DNA of 64,000 nt. Source: Rhabdornis inornatus. Taxonomy: Eukaryota; Chordata; Aves; Passeriformes; Rhabdornithidae. Numbering within the stretch: position 1 is the first letter of the stretch; the number at the start of each line of letters is the position of its first letter. This document shows, one piece after another, positions 32,701-45,968 of the stretch. Location: the NCBI GenBank assembly GCA_013397075.1, contig VWZS01000324.1, positions 413,489 to 477,488 on the forward strand, read 5' to 3'. Both the position numbers and the translations under genes were made by a program. The notes under the pieces are model-generated. The model was not told the origin of the DNA. It made no database searches and saw only the letters and a list, made by a program, of their open reading frames with translations.

Positions 32701-35700
32701 CTACTCAAAGATGAAACTATTCACAGGACTAGTAGATCATTTTCTGCCTGCCTTTCTCATAGCGGGATAAACTTGATCTAGCTCATTGATCTGGTCTGCT
32801 CCTAATCAGAACCACAACTTCTGTAGTGGTCATAAAGTCTAATTTCTTGCATAGCAAACTGCAGCACTCAAAGATTTCTAACCCTCTGTTTGCTTTACCC
32901 AGTAGATGTTCTTGGAACTCTCTGTGTGCATAAACTGAGCAAGATTTTATGCAGGATATTTGAAAAACAGAGCAGGTGTCCAGGCCAAACTTCTGCTTTT
33001 TATGGCATGAGAACTCCTTAAAATTTGGTGTTGAAAACTTGGATTCTTTATGGTTTTGTTTTTCCTTGGTCTTCGTTCAATTATTATATTTCACTCCAGA
33101 ACTGAAAATAAACAAATAGAACTACATATTGGTGTAAGATCAATAAAATAAAACTACAAGGTACTTCATAACTTTTTCTCATCTGAAATTTGAGTTAGAA
33201 CTGGAGAATACTGCATAATGAGAAGATTCATTCAATTGCACTTAGTGCAATTTAGTGGAGTTTAGTGGATGGAAGCTAGAGACTGTTGATTTTGTTTTCA
33301 TATTTTGGTAATTTTTCCCAATAACCTGGAAACAATACTGAATAAAAATATCAAATATATCTGCCCTCCCACCCCAAGGATTCAAGCTTATTGCAACAGG
33401 TTAATCAATTTTCATTATGTCTGCCAAACATAAAAACATTTCAGAATCAAGCCCTTTTACTGAATAAATTAAATAATTAATTTATTCTGCAACTAATTAA
33501 ACCTGCTTTCCAAAGAATTTCTGCCTACTGGGTGTTTGATTTTGTAGCAGAGATGTATTATGGTTGTGGGGGACCTAGCCCCTGCCTGGACGTCAGACAA
33601 CGCTGGTGAGGGCTGCTGTGAATCCCTAGCCACACAAGAAGTTTTGGTCATAATGAATATCTTACTGGACACCAGAGAATCCATGTTACCCCAGTTTCAG
33701 TTTCTTCTGGAGTGAGTGTCCTGACTGAGCATGAGCTCTTGCTAAAGCACACACTGGTCTGGGTGTGCACTCTCTTGTGTGGCTTTTTGAACATCTATCA
33801 ATAACATTAACCAAAAGGTGGGGAAGTTGGGTGTGTGGCAATAATGATTGCATGCACCTGCATGTGTGCCCTTTGTGCAATTGCCTTTTGTAAAAATGTT
33901 TTCTAGGCTAGAATGTTGCAGATGATTATGATGGTTTAAATTATAAATGTACATTTTAAATAATGAACACATAGCAACATGTATGCCACTGTTTTCCTTG
34001 ATGCATATTTTTTTCATTGCTTTGCTTTGCTCCTCTTCTCTCCAGCTGCTTACCCTTGAAGCAAACGAATAATCCCATTGGATTAACTGTTCTCATTTAA
34101 AACAAGGTGCATACATAAATATGTTTTGAAGTATTTTTCTTTCATTCAAGTAATAACTTTTTGTACTGCTTTTCTTTTTACTAGACACATTGACAAGAGT
34201 GCCCTGGGCAATGTTCAGTTTAGGCTGTCTCATGTTGGAAAAGCTCTGTTACCCAAAGCCAGAGATTATTTTACGGATAACCTAGTTAACCTTGTTGTCT
34301 GTTTATTCTCCATAGTAAGAGCACACAGGAAGAGTAGCTCTGATACCAAGAAGATAGAACAGTCATATTAAGCTGAAAGGGAGAGTTTTCCCTGCTTCTC
34401 AATATTCTGCTTTGACTCTGGAGTAGTGGTAAAGAAAGTGGAGTATCAGTACAGAAGGAGTCCAAGTTGGGCCGATGCAAGCGGTCTTTCCTAAAATCAG
34501 CTATATCCTGGTAATCAATGCCTTAGGGACATTCTAGCCCTGAGATTGTGTTCAGTCCATTATGTTTAGTAACTACCACTAGACCTATCTTCTATGACAT
34601 TATCTAACTTTAAAAAAAAATATTTTATACTTTTGTCCTCCTTAGCATCCTTTGGCAGTGAGTTCCATAATTCTGTCAATATGTTGGATAAAAAGAGTAT
34701 TTCTTTTCATTTTAAATCTGCTATCTGAAAATATCTTTGGACATTTCCTCAGGCTTGTGTTGTAAGAAGTGGAAGGTTACTTTGTGTTTTCAAATGGTTT
34801 GTGGTTTTGTAGGTTATACTATATCCTTGCCCTTGGTTATTTAATTTGCAAACTGAAAGACTGTAACCTTTTTATACAGTCTCTTTATGTGTCTGATCAG
34901 TCTTTCTACATTTGCCTCAAGTTTTCTCTTGTTCTATTGTTGAAGAGTATTTCTCAGCTGAATGTAGCAGCCCATCAAAATGCCCTTGTCAGCTCCAGAT
35001 TTGGCCAACCTGGAAAAGTTTGTATTCTCTATGAATTGTGTTACCTAATTATTCGCCACCTTTTTTTCCAGTTTGTTTGTCTATTTATTGGACAGTTTAA
35101 GTTCCAATGGTCCCTGAAAGACCTGAAGTAAGTTGTTTGTTTGCTTGTTTGTTTTTTCTTTTTGTGAAAACCAACCATTTGTTTCTGCCTTTTGTTTCCT
35201 CTATTTTCATAGCTTTATGGGAGAACTTTCCTTTTTACCCCATGACAGTCTTACCTATGTCGGTCTCTTTATTTCTAGTTCTTTTCAGAGAAGTGTCTCA
35301 GAAGCCTGGGTATACTCCTTCAACAGGAGAATGTGACCATAGGAGTCGGCTTTTTGGACAGCGTAAAACATGTACAACCATGACTTATCTCTGCAAAGCA
35401 TATGGTTTCTTCTGTGATAGGTTGTTTCACAAGTTACTTTTTGCCTGTGAAATAATGTAGTTTCTACCCATTTTCGTGGTATGCAATGTCAGACACAAAA
35501 TGTTGCTGAATGTTGTCTGCTCAAGGAGATTTATTCCTCCTTTTACCCATTCAGCCACCAACTTTGCTGTAGTCTGCCCATCTGGCTGACCCTGCGCTCC
35601 TTCATCTACAGGAGATGAAGAGATCTGCCTGGACAGATGACAACAAATTCTTTCTACTTTTTCGTATATTCTTGAAGCAGTAGTAAGAAAATAAATTGCA

Positions 35701-38700
35701 CCAGAAAGTTCAACATGTTTCAGAGACAGACTCTGTAGTGGACAGACCAGGTAAAAAATCAGCTACTGTATAAAAGGTGAAACTCAGAAGGTTGTAGCAG
35801 TTGGTTGAGTTTTTATTCATGTAGTAGAAAGCATTCAAATATTAAGTATTTCACAACCTGCATATTATTGTATTTTGTAAAGAATCTCTTTTATAGATTA
35901 AGACGTACCTCAGGACTTTTTCTGAAGAAATCAGAAATTTGTTTCTCAGATGCTTCCCCATCACTACCGTAGAAACTTTTATAATTAAAATATGTTAAGT
36001 GACTGTGGGGAAAGTGGGATACAACCCACATATTTGCAGGGCCCAAGGTTTACATGTTCCCCTTGTTTCAGAACACAGATTTTGAAAAGCTTAAGTATTT
36101 ACTGAATAGTTGCTCCAAGCAAAGAATCTGGCAAGACTGCAGGCAGGTAAGGAAAATAGATTTCTGCCGATAAATAATTAATCCAATAATGCTGCTGCCC
36201 CACATACATAACCATCGTATTTATGCAAATATAATTTAGAAGGAGAAAGAGCATTTGCTTGGAGTGTGCAACATTATTGACAGTTCTGATGTTTTAGACT
36301 CTCTCAGTTGGAGCTGTCATTCCTGCCTTGAGTATGAGAGTGCTAACCTAGCTGATATCAGTTTCCCAGTCTTGAGGGAGCTGCACTTGGCAGCCTTCGC
36401 TGTGGTATGAAAGAAGAGCAGATGACAGTATTGAACACTGGCAGTGTGTATACTCTGGGGAAATTTGGCCCTTCAGTACACATTATTGGACATAAATACT
36501 AGAGTACTAAAATATGCCAATACTTTAAGAGAACTGTGGCTATTTCTCATATTGAAGCAGCAATTTGGTTTGAGTCTTTGCTGTTATTTTACATTCTGCA
36601 GAAGCTAAAGGGAGAGAACAAGGGTGAAATGAGATAGTTAAGGATGCATGAAAACAGTTTTTTGATATGAGGACAATGAATATTCAAGATGGGAGATTTA
36701 TATCTGATTATTTTAGACTTTCAGACTAGTTCAAAGACACTCTATCAAGTTTTTTTCCTCACAATTAAGCAGGACAACAGAGACAGAAGGACAAGACATT
36801 TTTCTGCAGTCTGAGTTGTAATACATTTATGTAGATAGAGTAATTATCTTTTATTAAAATAAAGAGCAAAAAAAATTTTATTCCAATTTTTTAGTGGATA
36901 CAAAATTAACAGGCTTTTTAGAGTTAATAGGTTTTCATTATTTACATGAATAGGATAAACCTTTTCTGTAAGCATGAGACTTGTTATATGGCATTTGGCA
37001 AATACTGGCGAATATTACCTCCTTTAAGAGGCTGCAACATGAGCTGTCTCACTTACCATGAAGGTGACTGTTAAACTAGATACCACTTTCTAATGCTTAC
37101 AGTTCCAAATTTTTGCAAGCTGGTTGTTTTTTATGTCAGTTCACAGAATTGGCAGTATAATCAATGCTCTGTTCTACCAAATATTTCTTAGCATTTCTTA
37201 TATTTCAAAGAGCCCTTTTATAATAAAAACACGGGTTTTTTTAAACAAATAATTCCAAAGAAGAGAAGAATATTTCCATATTTATCTGGTAAAACACACC
37301 TCCAAGCTGTAATTTATTGGAAGTTAAAGGAAAGAACATTGCACCACTCTCCAAACAGGCAGTATTTTCAAATAAAACCGTACCTGAAGTCTTATCAAAA
37401 AATGTTAATTATACCTCAGGCTCTTGACCTTGTGAAGTAAAATGTTGACAAGTATCTTTCTGATATTTTGCCAATTAAGCCACAGTCCCATCAAACTGTG
37501 TCCAAAGTAGTTAAGAAATGAATGTCCACTCTAGCAAAATCAATGCTATACTGCATAGCAAAACCAGTGTGCCATATAGAACACTCTTTAAAACGTTAAA
37601 GATGATTATTTAAATTTAAAATCCTTCAAACCTTTCAAGAGATTTCTTAGCCTCCTCTCCTCTCCTCTCCGGTTTGGGGGACCCACTACACTGGAAAATT
37701 TCCTCCTTTGTAAACATTTCTGAAAGGATGGCATGCATGTGTGACATGTCTCAAGACAGCATAAGTGAATTTTTGCTATTTCCATTTTTTAGGTCTTTGA
37801 AAGACCTTGAAGATCAATATCTCAGTTAAAAAAAATTAAAAATCAGTCTTTTAGAATGCTGTGCTAAGGCTTTATGTGAAAATTGGTATTTATGTGTTTA
37901 ATGTAAAAGTGTGATTGATATGTTGGAGAACAGCTGAAGTAAATGTGACTCCAAGTTACTAATCAAGTGTTTTGGTGTTGTTTTATTTGATAGTAATTGT
38001 ACAGGAGAGGTGCATATATCAGTAACTTTGTGGGCTGTTCTGACCCTGGTATGACCTAGTCTTCCTCGCCATACAGACCTTAAAAAAGTCTCAGCAAGGG
38101 AATCTTATGCTTGGTTTTTTAAGAAATGTTCCAATGTCTACATTTTGCTGCCAATATTTCATACTTATTTACTGATGATATTTCAGCATGTTTTGTTTTT
38201 TGCTTTTGTGTACGTGTCCTTTATCTGTGAAGTTGGAACCATTATTATAAGACAAGAACATGCACCAGGTGAGTGCTATTTAATACTGTTCAGAAAATTC
38301 TGAAACAGTTAAAATTTCAAAGCTCAGACTTTTGACTCTGAAAGCTGAAGAGGGAAATTTTATGTATGTTCTTGCAAATTTTAAAAGAATTCCTTTAAAA
38401 GCCCTTAAAATCTTCAAGGTTTTATTTTCAAAGGCAAAGAAGGTAGGTCAGTGCTTTAACAACTACTTGTTGTCCTTTTTATTAATATAGAAGTCATTTT
38501 AGGTATAAGGCTGAAGATTTCTTTTTCTTTTTAAGACTACAAATAAGCAGAAGTTTTTGTTGCCAACTCCAGGATTCTTTTTTGTATTTCTAATCTATTT
38601 ACCAAAGGCGTTTTGAAGTGTCCTAGTTGTTATTCAAATGATGGGTTCCTGAGGTTAGAATTCTCTCTAAGTAGTTTTCTAGTGCTATTTACCCAGTGTA

Positions 38701-39375
38701 TTCCTGTTCTAATAAAAGTGGTAGGTTTTATACCAAGGCATGCCAGGTACTGGAGTTAATTATGTTCTCTGTAGGAAACTTTGAAGTAAGAAAACTGATT
38801 TATCTCCATTGAGAATGGAGAAATGGGGGAACTTACTGACCCTATTAGAACAGTGCTGTGTATCTGTAGGATACTTTGCGGTCTTCAGTGATAGCCCAAA
38901 AGTGCTTTTGGTTTTTGGTGTGTTTAATGACACACACAGGAAGGCGAGGAGAGACTTCACAGAGCTATTTAATGGAATCAAATAGTGGTTCTGGATGGGT
39001 ATAAAAGGTTACGTATTTTTAATCAGACTCTTTTGTCAATGCTAAACAAATAAAAGTCAATATTTAATATTCTCAGAGATAAATCAGGCTTTGAATAATG
39101 CTCAAATTACTCTACAATAATGTAACTCAATCTGAGAATGTCAATGGCAAGGTTGTTTGTTGTAAGTTTTAGCAAAATGTATTGGTTCATGATGGTCATG
39201 GTCTTATGGATTTAAAAAAAAAATAGTTTAACCAAAATATCAAAAACTAGTTTCTTGTTTTTCAAATACTGTGAAAGTAGTACATAATTTGTAACAATCT
39301 CCTGTGCTGCAGAATATGCTGTTGAAGAAATTATATTGTTCCACATTTAAATACTGTAGAGAGGAATGGAGAAAG
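32701..39375. other. Non-coding stretch with an old CR1 remnant
   Basis: There is no recognised gene. It contains the ancient CR1 piece at 34.6 kb, a short CTCCT run near 37655, and an octamer-bearing AT-rich patch at 36160-36290. The open frames of 60-120 codons at 34.1-35.5 kb are T-rich, hydrophobic by composition and overlap each other. Confidence 0.6.
34590..34835 (-). mobile_element. Ancient CR1/L3-like LINE 3' remnant
   Basis: Plus-strand text such as CTTTGGCAGTGAGTTCCATA, then a diverged stretch with TTTTAAATCTGCTATCTGAA and a 'cttgtgttgtaagaag' piece, resembles the complement of old amniote CR1 tails. It is heavily diverged and the boundaries are approximate. Confidence 0.5.
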
Positions 39376-39560
39376 AATCATAGAATATCCTGAGCTGGAA
39401 GAGACCCATCAGGACCATTGAGTACAACTCCTGGCCCTGCACAGGACACCCCAGGAGTCATACCATGTGCCTGAGAGCATCGTCCAAACACTTCCTGAAC
39501 TCTGTAAGGCTTGGTGATGTGACCACATCCCTGGGGAGCCTGAAAAGTAAGTTGCATCCA
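39376..39560 (-). mobile_element. CR1 LINE 3'-end fragment
   Basis: The plus strand reads TCATAGAATATCCTGAGCTG at the start, then GGAAGAGACCCATCAGGACC and CACAGGACACCCCAGGAGTC. It is a CR1 3' tail in reverse complement. Confidence 0.88.
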
Positions 39561-41054
39561 GGAATTGGAAGAGCTTGAGGAAGACCCGAAAGAGATCAGT
39601 GGAACCCTTGAGGCACAGAAAAAGCAAAGTATCTTTTTCCTTCCCCCTCTTGTTGTTTTTTTTTTAACCAATAAGATGTTAATTTTAATTTTGGAGAGTA
39701 TCATACTTACTAAACCAGATGAAATGTTTTGGTATTTTGCTCTAAGATTCAAAGTTTTTGGATTAGATTAGAATTTTAGATTTGAAAGTGCTATTTGAGA
39801 CAGAGGTGCTCAAAGGAGCAGAGAATGAGAATCATCCCATCATGATAAGGTAGGAATTTCATCATGAGATAGGAATGAGTGTGGGAGACCAGCCTGTGCC
39901 CTGAGACAAAAAGATCATACTTTAAATAATTCACTCCCTTAGTATTAACTGTTTCCAAGATAGATAACTTTTCTGATTCTGTGAGCTGAATGCTAAATTC
40001 TTTGTATACTGAAAGAAGCATCTCATACACCTTAGAAAATTGGGTAGTAAAGGAGAAGCTAATCTAGAAGACAGTACTTGCACAGCTTTCTTTTGCAGAT
40101 GAAATAGGTCTAGTCACAATTAATGCACCACAGTCAAGACTGAAAATGCGTAGGACTGCATGTGTGGAAGATAGGTATGATGTCATGTCTGCAGATCTCT
40201 GTTGTTCACTTGATATATCCAGAAGGAAAACCCATCTCTTCCATCTGCTACTACCCAGCCACTAAAAGGCATCTGTGCTTTGAGTCATCCATACAGGGAC
40301 AGTGACCATCTTCCAGCTTCTTTGTGACTCTCTTTATGATGACAGATACATTTTAAAAGTTTAAGCGGCCTTGAGAAAAATGTAACTTTTTACAATTACT
40401 TTTTTTTTTGTTGCATTTGCTTATATTTAATATATCCATAGCTCAGGAATGGTAGCCTAGCCATTTTAAAGAAATGTTTCTTCTGTTTTTCTTTGCTCCT
40501 TATGAATTTCATTATGTGTATTTTGATGGGGAAATACCATCTAAAGCTGAGAGAATGTCTTCCATGCTCATGGTAGATGTCCATCTATATCTTTATGCAT
40601 TATTAATGTCATAGAGCCAGCAAGGGCTTGTGGTTCTTTGTTTTACAGGGAAAGAGATTGAAGTTTAAACACTGTAAGAATTTGTCTACTTAAGGTGAAC
40701 TAGGTAATGGAACATAGAAAAAGAGTTTAAAAGCCTGCTCACCTCTTGGGATTTGGAGGTACAGTATGGAGGTTTTTCACCTCTTGCATGAATAAACTGA
40801 CTTAGAAGAAATTTAAAGCATGGACAAACTGCTTCAGCACTATAGGAATGGCAATTACAGTCAGCAGATATATTTGAGAGATCTCAAAGCAGCAGCATCT
40901 GCTGTAAACTCCGCCTTTTACAATATTGCTACATAGTGGTCAGCACTGTCCAGTAAAAGCTGATGCAAATTGCAATGAAGATTCTGTCATATTCAGGCTA
41001 AGATCAAGTTTGGTTTCCCCATGTAATTCCCTATGAAGCATATCAAGAGTGTTA

Positions 41055-41670
41055 TCACAGAATCACGGAATGGTTGAGGATGGGGGGCACCTCTGCTCCA
41101 AGCCCCCTGCTAAATCACAGCCACTGAGAGCTAGCTACCCAGACCATGCCAAGAGAGCTTCTGAACACCTTCAGAGATGGAAGCTCCACAACACCTCTTG
41201 GCACCTGTTCCAGTGCTTGGTCACCCTCACGGTAAAGAAAGTGTTTTCTGATATTCAGTCCTGCGTTTCAGTTTGTGTCCACTGCCTCTGGTCTTGTCAC
41301 TGGGCCCCCCTGAAGGGAGACTGGCTCTGTTCTCTTTGCAGCCCACTTTCAGACATTTATATATGCTGATAAGATGTCCCTGAGCTTTCTCGTCACAAGC
41401 TAAATTTTTTAATAGAAGAAATACTCCAGTCTCTTAATCATCTTCACAGTCCTTCACTGGACTCTCTCCAGTGTGTTGTTACCTCTTTTGTCCTGAGCAT
41501 CCCAGCACTGGACACAGTATGCAGGCAGCCTCCCTAGTGCTCAGTAGAGAGTGAGGAATTGCCCCCCTTGATCTACAGGCAGTGCTTTCTCTAGCACAGC
41601 CTAGGATACCACTTACCTCCTCTGCAGCGAGGACACATTTCTGCCTCGTTTTCTACCATAAGCACTGCAG
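41055..41670 (-). mobile_element. CR1 LINE fragment, about 600 bp
   Basis: The plus strand begins ATCACAGAATCACGGAATGG. It continues through CCCTCACGGTAAAGAAAGTG and GACTCTCTCCAGTGTGTTG and ends near the CCTCTGCAGCGAGGACACAT stretch. The orientation is reverse complement of CR1. The right boundary is approximate. Confidence 0.85.
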
Positions 41671-44600
41671 GAACATTCTTTCCACCATTGTGGTATTCAA
41701 ATCCTGAAGACATTCCTGGACATTACCGGTGCCTGAAGCACACTATCTTATTTGAGATCCACAGGAAAGAGAAATACCAAGAATCCACAACACTATCATC
41801 AGAGATTTAGAAAATCAAGTTGTTGAGGACAACATTTTCTTCGCCTTCTCACAGTTTTTCCTCCACAAATAAATAAATAAAACTAACAGTGTGTGTAGAA
41901 GCTTTCTGTGAAGGCTAGGGTGATGAAATTGTTATGTCATACCTATAATGATCGAAACAAAATGTAGAGCAAAGAGATTTCCATTAGTACTCAAAAACTC
42001 TTTATAAAGACAGTGGAGCATAGGAACTTGATCCTAGAAAGGTTTTTAGAACCACTTTAATTGGATATTTTTTCATAAGAGATAAGACAAAACAGATAGG
42101 ATGGGCAGCTAATTTGTTCTTAGAGTTGTGATACTGACCACATAATGATAATGTGACAATTTTCTGGCCTCTAGGCCAAAACCCAGAAATGCTGTATCTT
42201 TCATGACTCTAGGTACCAAAATACTGGTCCCTGAATCCTGACAGACCCACCCACTCTCAAGGGCAGCCCTTTTACCCCTGGACCATCACTAAGAGTGCAG
42301 GGGAGTCAATTAAAGGGATTTCAAACCACACATAAAATGTGTTTGAAGTCAAAATAGGATGTATCTTAATCTGCTTTCAACTCCAAATGTTCTTTAAAGA
42401 AATTATGGGCCTAGTATAGGCTTTTTCCTATAATTAGTCATGTAAAAGTCAGACACTGCCCGTTTTTAATGCTAAATGCCAACCCTCTGTAATTTTACTT
42501 GGTTAATAAATTTTATTGCTTTTAAACAAATAAGGTATGCAGAATGATTAGATTTAATAAACAGATACTGCAGCAAATGTTCTAGAGTTTATTATTCATA
42601 TGTGTAGATTACTGATGCAAATTCTTTAGGAATTTAATGAGAAAAATTCAGATGTCTTACAAGATCCAATAAAGCAAAATTATCATGTTGAGTTAAAATG
42701 TAATTCTGTTTTACAAAAGTACTACAAGCATTGGATTTGTAACACTCATATTTTTATTCTCATCTGTAAAGACGTTTCTGGGCCGATCCAAATCCCTTTG
42801 GAATTTAAGATTCTTTTTAGATTACCTTTTTGAAAAAGAATGATGGGTAGCTTGCAACTTCTGCATATTTGGCTGCAAAGCCAGAAACAGAAAGGTTCAA
42901 ACTCTCTTTTTTTGAAACATCTGGCTCTTCTTTCATCTGTAAAATGCTAGACTCCTCTTGCCCTGAAAAGAAGGATTCAAGAAGTGGAAAATACTCTGTG
43001 AATCTATGCATTTAGAAACTTCAGCCAAACCCTGCCAGGGATGAAAAAATTGAGAAAATTAACCCACCAATGAGGAATCTTGAAATAACACCCTAAAAGA
43101 AAACTGAGTCAAAAGAGGAAAGGAATGCCATCTAGAAACTTAAACCTGAAAATTGCTGCACAGAAAGTTTTCACTCTACCGTATCAGAAATGCCAAAACT
43201 TCCATGAAGTTGTTTTATTTGTTATTGCTGTTGATTTAATGTGGAAGACACTTGAGTGCTACCATCTCTGACTAAAACTTTTACTATGACACTGTGTCTG
43301 TTCCTTTACTTGGTGAGTTTTACAAAACAGGGATTTCTTCTGTAGAATTTAACTTTTTTTTTCTTAATTTTGTCAAGCCCAGAAGGGAATTTAGCAAATG
43401 GTATTATCTAGCTCAAAAGACTTAAATTTAGGATTATAAGTTTAGTTGTGAAATCAAACGTTTTATAATGAGTTGGAGGATGCCAGAGACCATTTTCTAT
43501 TTCTTACTAAGTAGGATCCTTCAATAATATATTTTGAAGAGAGTAATTTGTTTAATCCTGAGAGACAGCTGCAATAATCTAAGGCCATTTAAGTGAAAAG
43601 AACCTGCAGAAAAAGTCAGAGCAGTGCCACCTGGGTCAGAGCAAACATTTAAAGAAGTAATGTGTTAATACTTAAAGAATTTATTCATGCATTTTTTATA
43701 ACTTCTAGCTTTTGTAGTTGAATGTAATGAATGGGTCTCCAAGAGCTTGAGTCATCATGCCCGTAGCTGATGCCAGTTTCCAGGCATTAACTTTAATTAT
43801 TGATGCTTTCCCTAATAGACCTGATGGCACATTTTTAAAGCAAAGATTCTGTCTTACTGAAGGCATGCCCTGCTGCTGGGCACACTGGCAGAGGGAAACG
43901 TGCAGCTTCCACCTGCTCTTTAAATTAAAGCGTTGTTTCTCAGGTTTTGTTCTTTAATTACTCAGTGAATGGCTGTCACCTCTAGGCTAGGTTGTCTTTG
44001 AAGAAGTTTTTATTGGAAGAAGTTTGTAATTGGAGGAGCAAACCAAGCATGAAGGGCTTGAGGGGTCTTGAAGCCCATGAAGTTCCTTCAGAAGGCAGCA
44101 CGAAGCTCTGTTATGGCTTCTCAAAGTTATTGAGCAGCAGCTTCCAGACTGATGTGTGCACCCCAAGAATTTTTAATGACAGTGTTTTGTGCTTCATCTT
44201 TTTAAAACAGTAACTTTTTAGGAAGGTAGCTGGGTGTTCCTTTTATGAGATTTAAAAAAAAAAAAGGTGATGAAAGGTGCACTCAGCTACTAGATTTAGA
44301 GGTAAACTTTGAGTTAAAGAATTCCTGGCAAAAGTTGAAACTGAAGTTATATATGAATTTATAATTTTACTTAAATAAGTGCAAATTCATATTTAAACCA
44401 ATTTTTCACCAGCAGCAGAGGTGAGAGAGAGAGATGGAGCAGTGCTCTTTCTGAAGAAATGACAAATAATAAATGACTTTTTAAAACAGCTCTTTAATAA
44501 GATGCCATTAAAAAAGGATTATAGATGCTGAGTAAATTCCCTTCACTGTCTGAGCACACAGCATTTTTTCAGCACCAGAGAGACCCCAGATGGATATTCC

Positions 44601-45831
44601 CGTGGCACTCTGTATCCCCTCCATGCACAGAGGCTCTTTCATTCTATGCATATGGACTATTACATACTTTCCTTACAAGAAAATAAGACATAAAGGATAT
44701 TCAAGTGAGCATTTCTTCCCATACTTTTCGATACAGGCAAGGTCGTGCAGGTGCTGTGACTGCTGGTGCTGAGTGGGAGCTGCCCACAGGCTCTGGTGTT
44801 GCAGTGAGGTGGCTGAGGGTGTCCTGAGCCAAGGAATGTGGCTCAGCACAGCCCAGCCTCAAGGCCATGCTGGGTGTGCAGCATCTTAGCTGCCAGCTCA
44901 GGCTAATGAGTGAGTGAGTGTGGGCCACTGGCTCCTCAATGTAAGGTCATCTCCTGGTCAGGATGGACACACCGTTCTGTCTGCAACAAGTTTTTGAGAA
45001 TGAACGACCACACATGAGTTTCACCAGCAAGGTTCAAACTGAGTTCTGTGATTTCATTTGAGTATCCTTACGAAAAAAACCTAGATCTTGTGTGTAAGAT
45101 GCCTCTCTCACTTTTTAAATAAAAACTACGAAAGGAAATGCAGCTACATGTGTAATTTATTGTGTAAGATCAGTCAGATGTCAGTGTAATTCTGTTCTAA
45201 AATTATAAGCATTAAAAGAACAATAATATTGAACTAAATAAGGCAGAAGATCAGCAAAATAGATTGAAAAGGGACCAGACATTCAGGAACTTCCAAAATT
45301 TGATCTTGACGTTATGCTCTCATCTTTAACAAGCCTTTTCATAATATACATTTCTCTCCTGTTCTATAAAACAAAGTAATTATATTTTTTCCTTCTGGAA
45401 ACTGTTAATTTTCAAATCCTCCATGGGTACATCTGCTCCGTGGGTGGTGACTGGTCTCCGTGGCACCACATCACCTGAAGGGCAAGTGACACATCGTAAG
45501 TGGCCACTTTGTTCCCAGTGACAGTGTTTAGAGAAGTTTGAACAGAGGAGTGTGGCTTATGCCATGGGTGGCTGCACAAACTAATCCCCACCTTTCTCAT
45601 TCTTCTTATCTGGTGCAGATATTGGCCTCACACAATGTAAGTCTTTCATGTGACTTTCGTGTTACAATGTTAGTTATATTGCTACTTATAATCCTCTTTG
45701 GACAACCACCAATAGAACTAATTAAAACATCCCAGGAGCCTTACACCAGCTTTTCTATCCTGAGATTTCCTCGTATTTTGTTTCTTACTCTTCATATATT
45801 TCTTTAATTTTTTTTTCTTGCAGGTTCACAG
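41671..45831. other. Non-coding stretch, nothing recognised
   Basis: AT-rich, with a GC-richer patch at 44.74-44.93 kb. No repeat family, RNA gene or credible exon was identified. Confidence 0.6.
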
Positions 45832-45968
45832 CGTGCACAGAATATTCTGAGTTGGAAGGGACATAAAGGTCATTGAGCCCAACTCTTAATAAATGGCCTG
45901 TATGGGGATTGAATCCACAAGTTTGGCGTTGTTAGCACCATGCTCTCACCAACCGAGCTAATCTCAGC
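45832..45968 (-). mobile_element. tRNA-derived SINE, TguSINE1-like (reverse orientation)
   Basis: The plus strand starts with the complement of the CR1 tail (CACAGAATATTCTGAGTTGG) and ends with the complement of the tRNA-Ile-like head (GGGATTGAATCC, then CACCAACCGAGCTAATC). It is in the same family as the copy at 18.0 kb. Confidence 0.8.

Noticed and set aside
34050..34097. Possible first exon (MRTVNPMGLFVCFK then donor GTAAGC) for the unrecognised gene
   Set aside because: The phase fits and the donor is good, but the peptide is not a convincing signal sequence and it lies 2 kb away. It is too weak to list as an exon.
34126..35460. Cluster of plus-strand frames of 60-120 codons rich in Phe, Leu and Ser
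   Set aside because: The T-rich composition explains the hydrophobic look. The frames overlap each other and an old CR1 remnant, with no consistent splice model.
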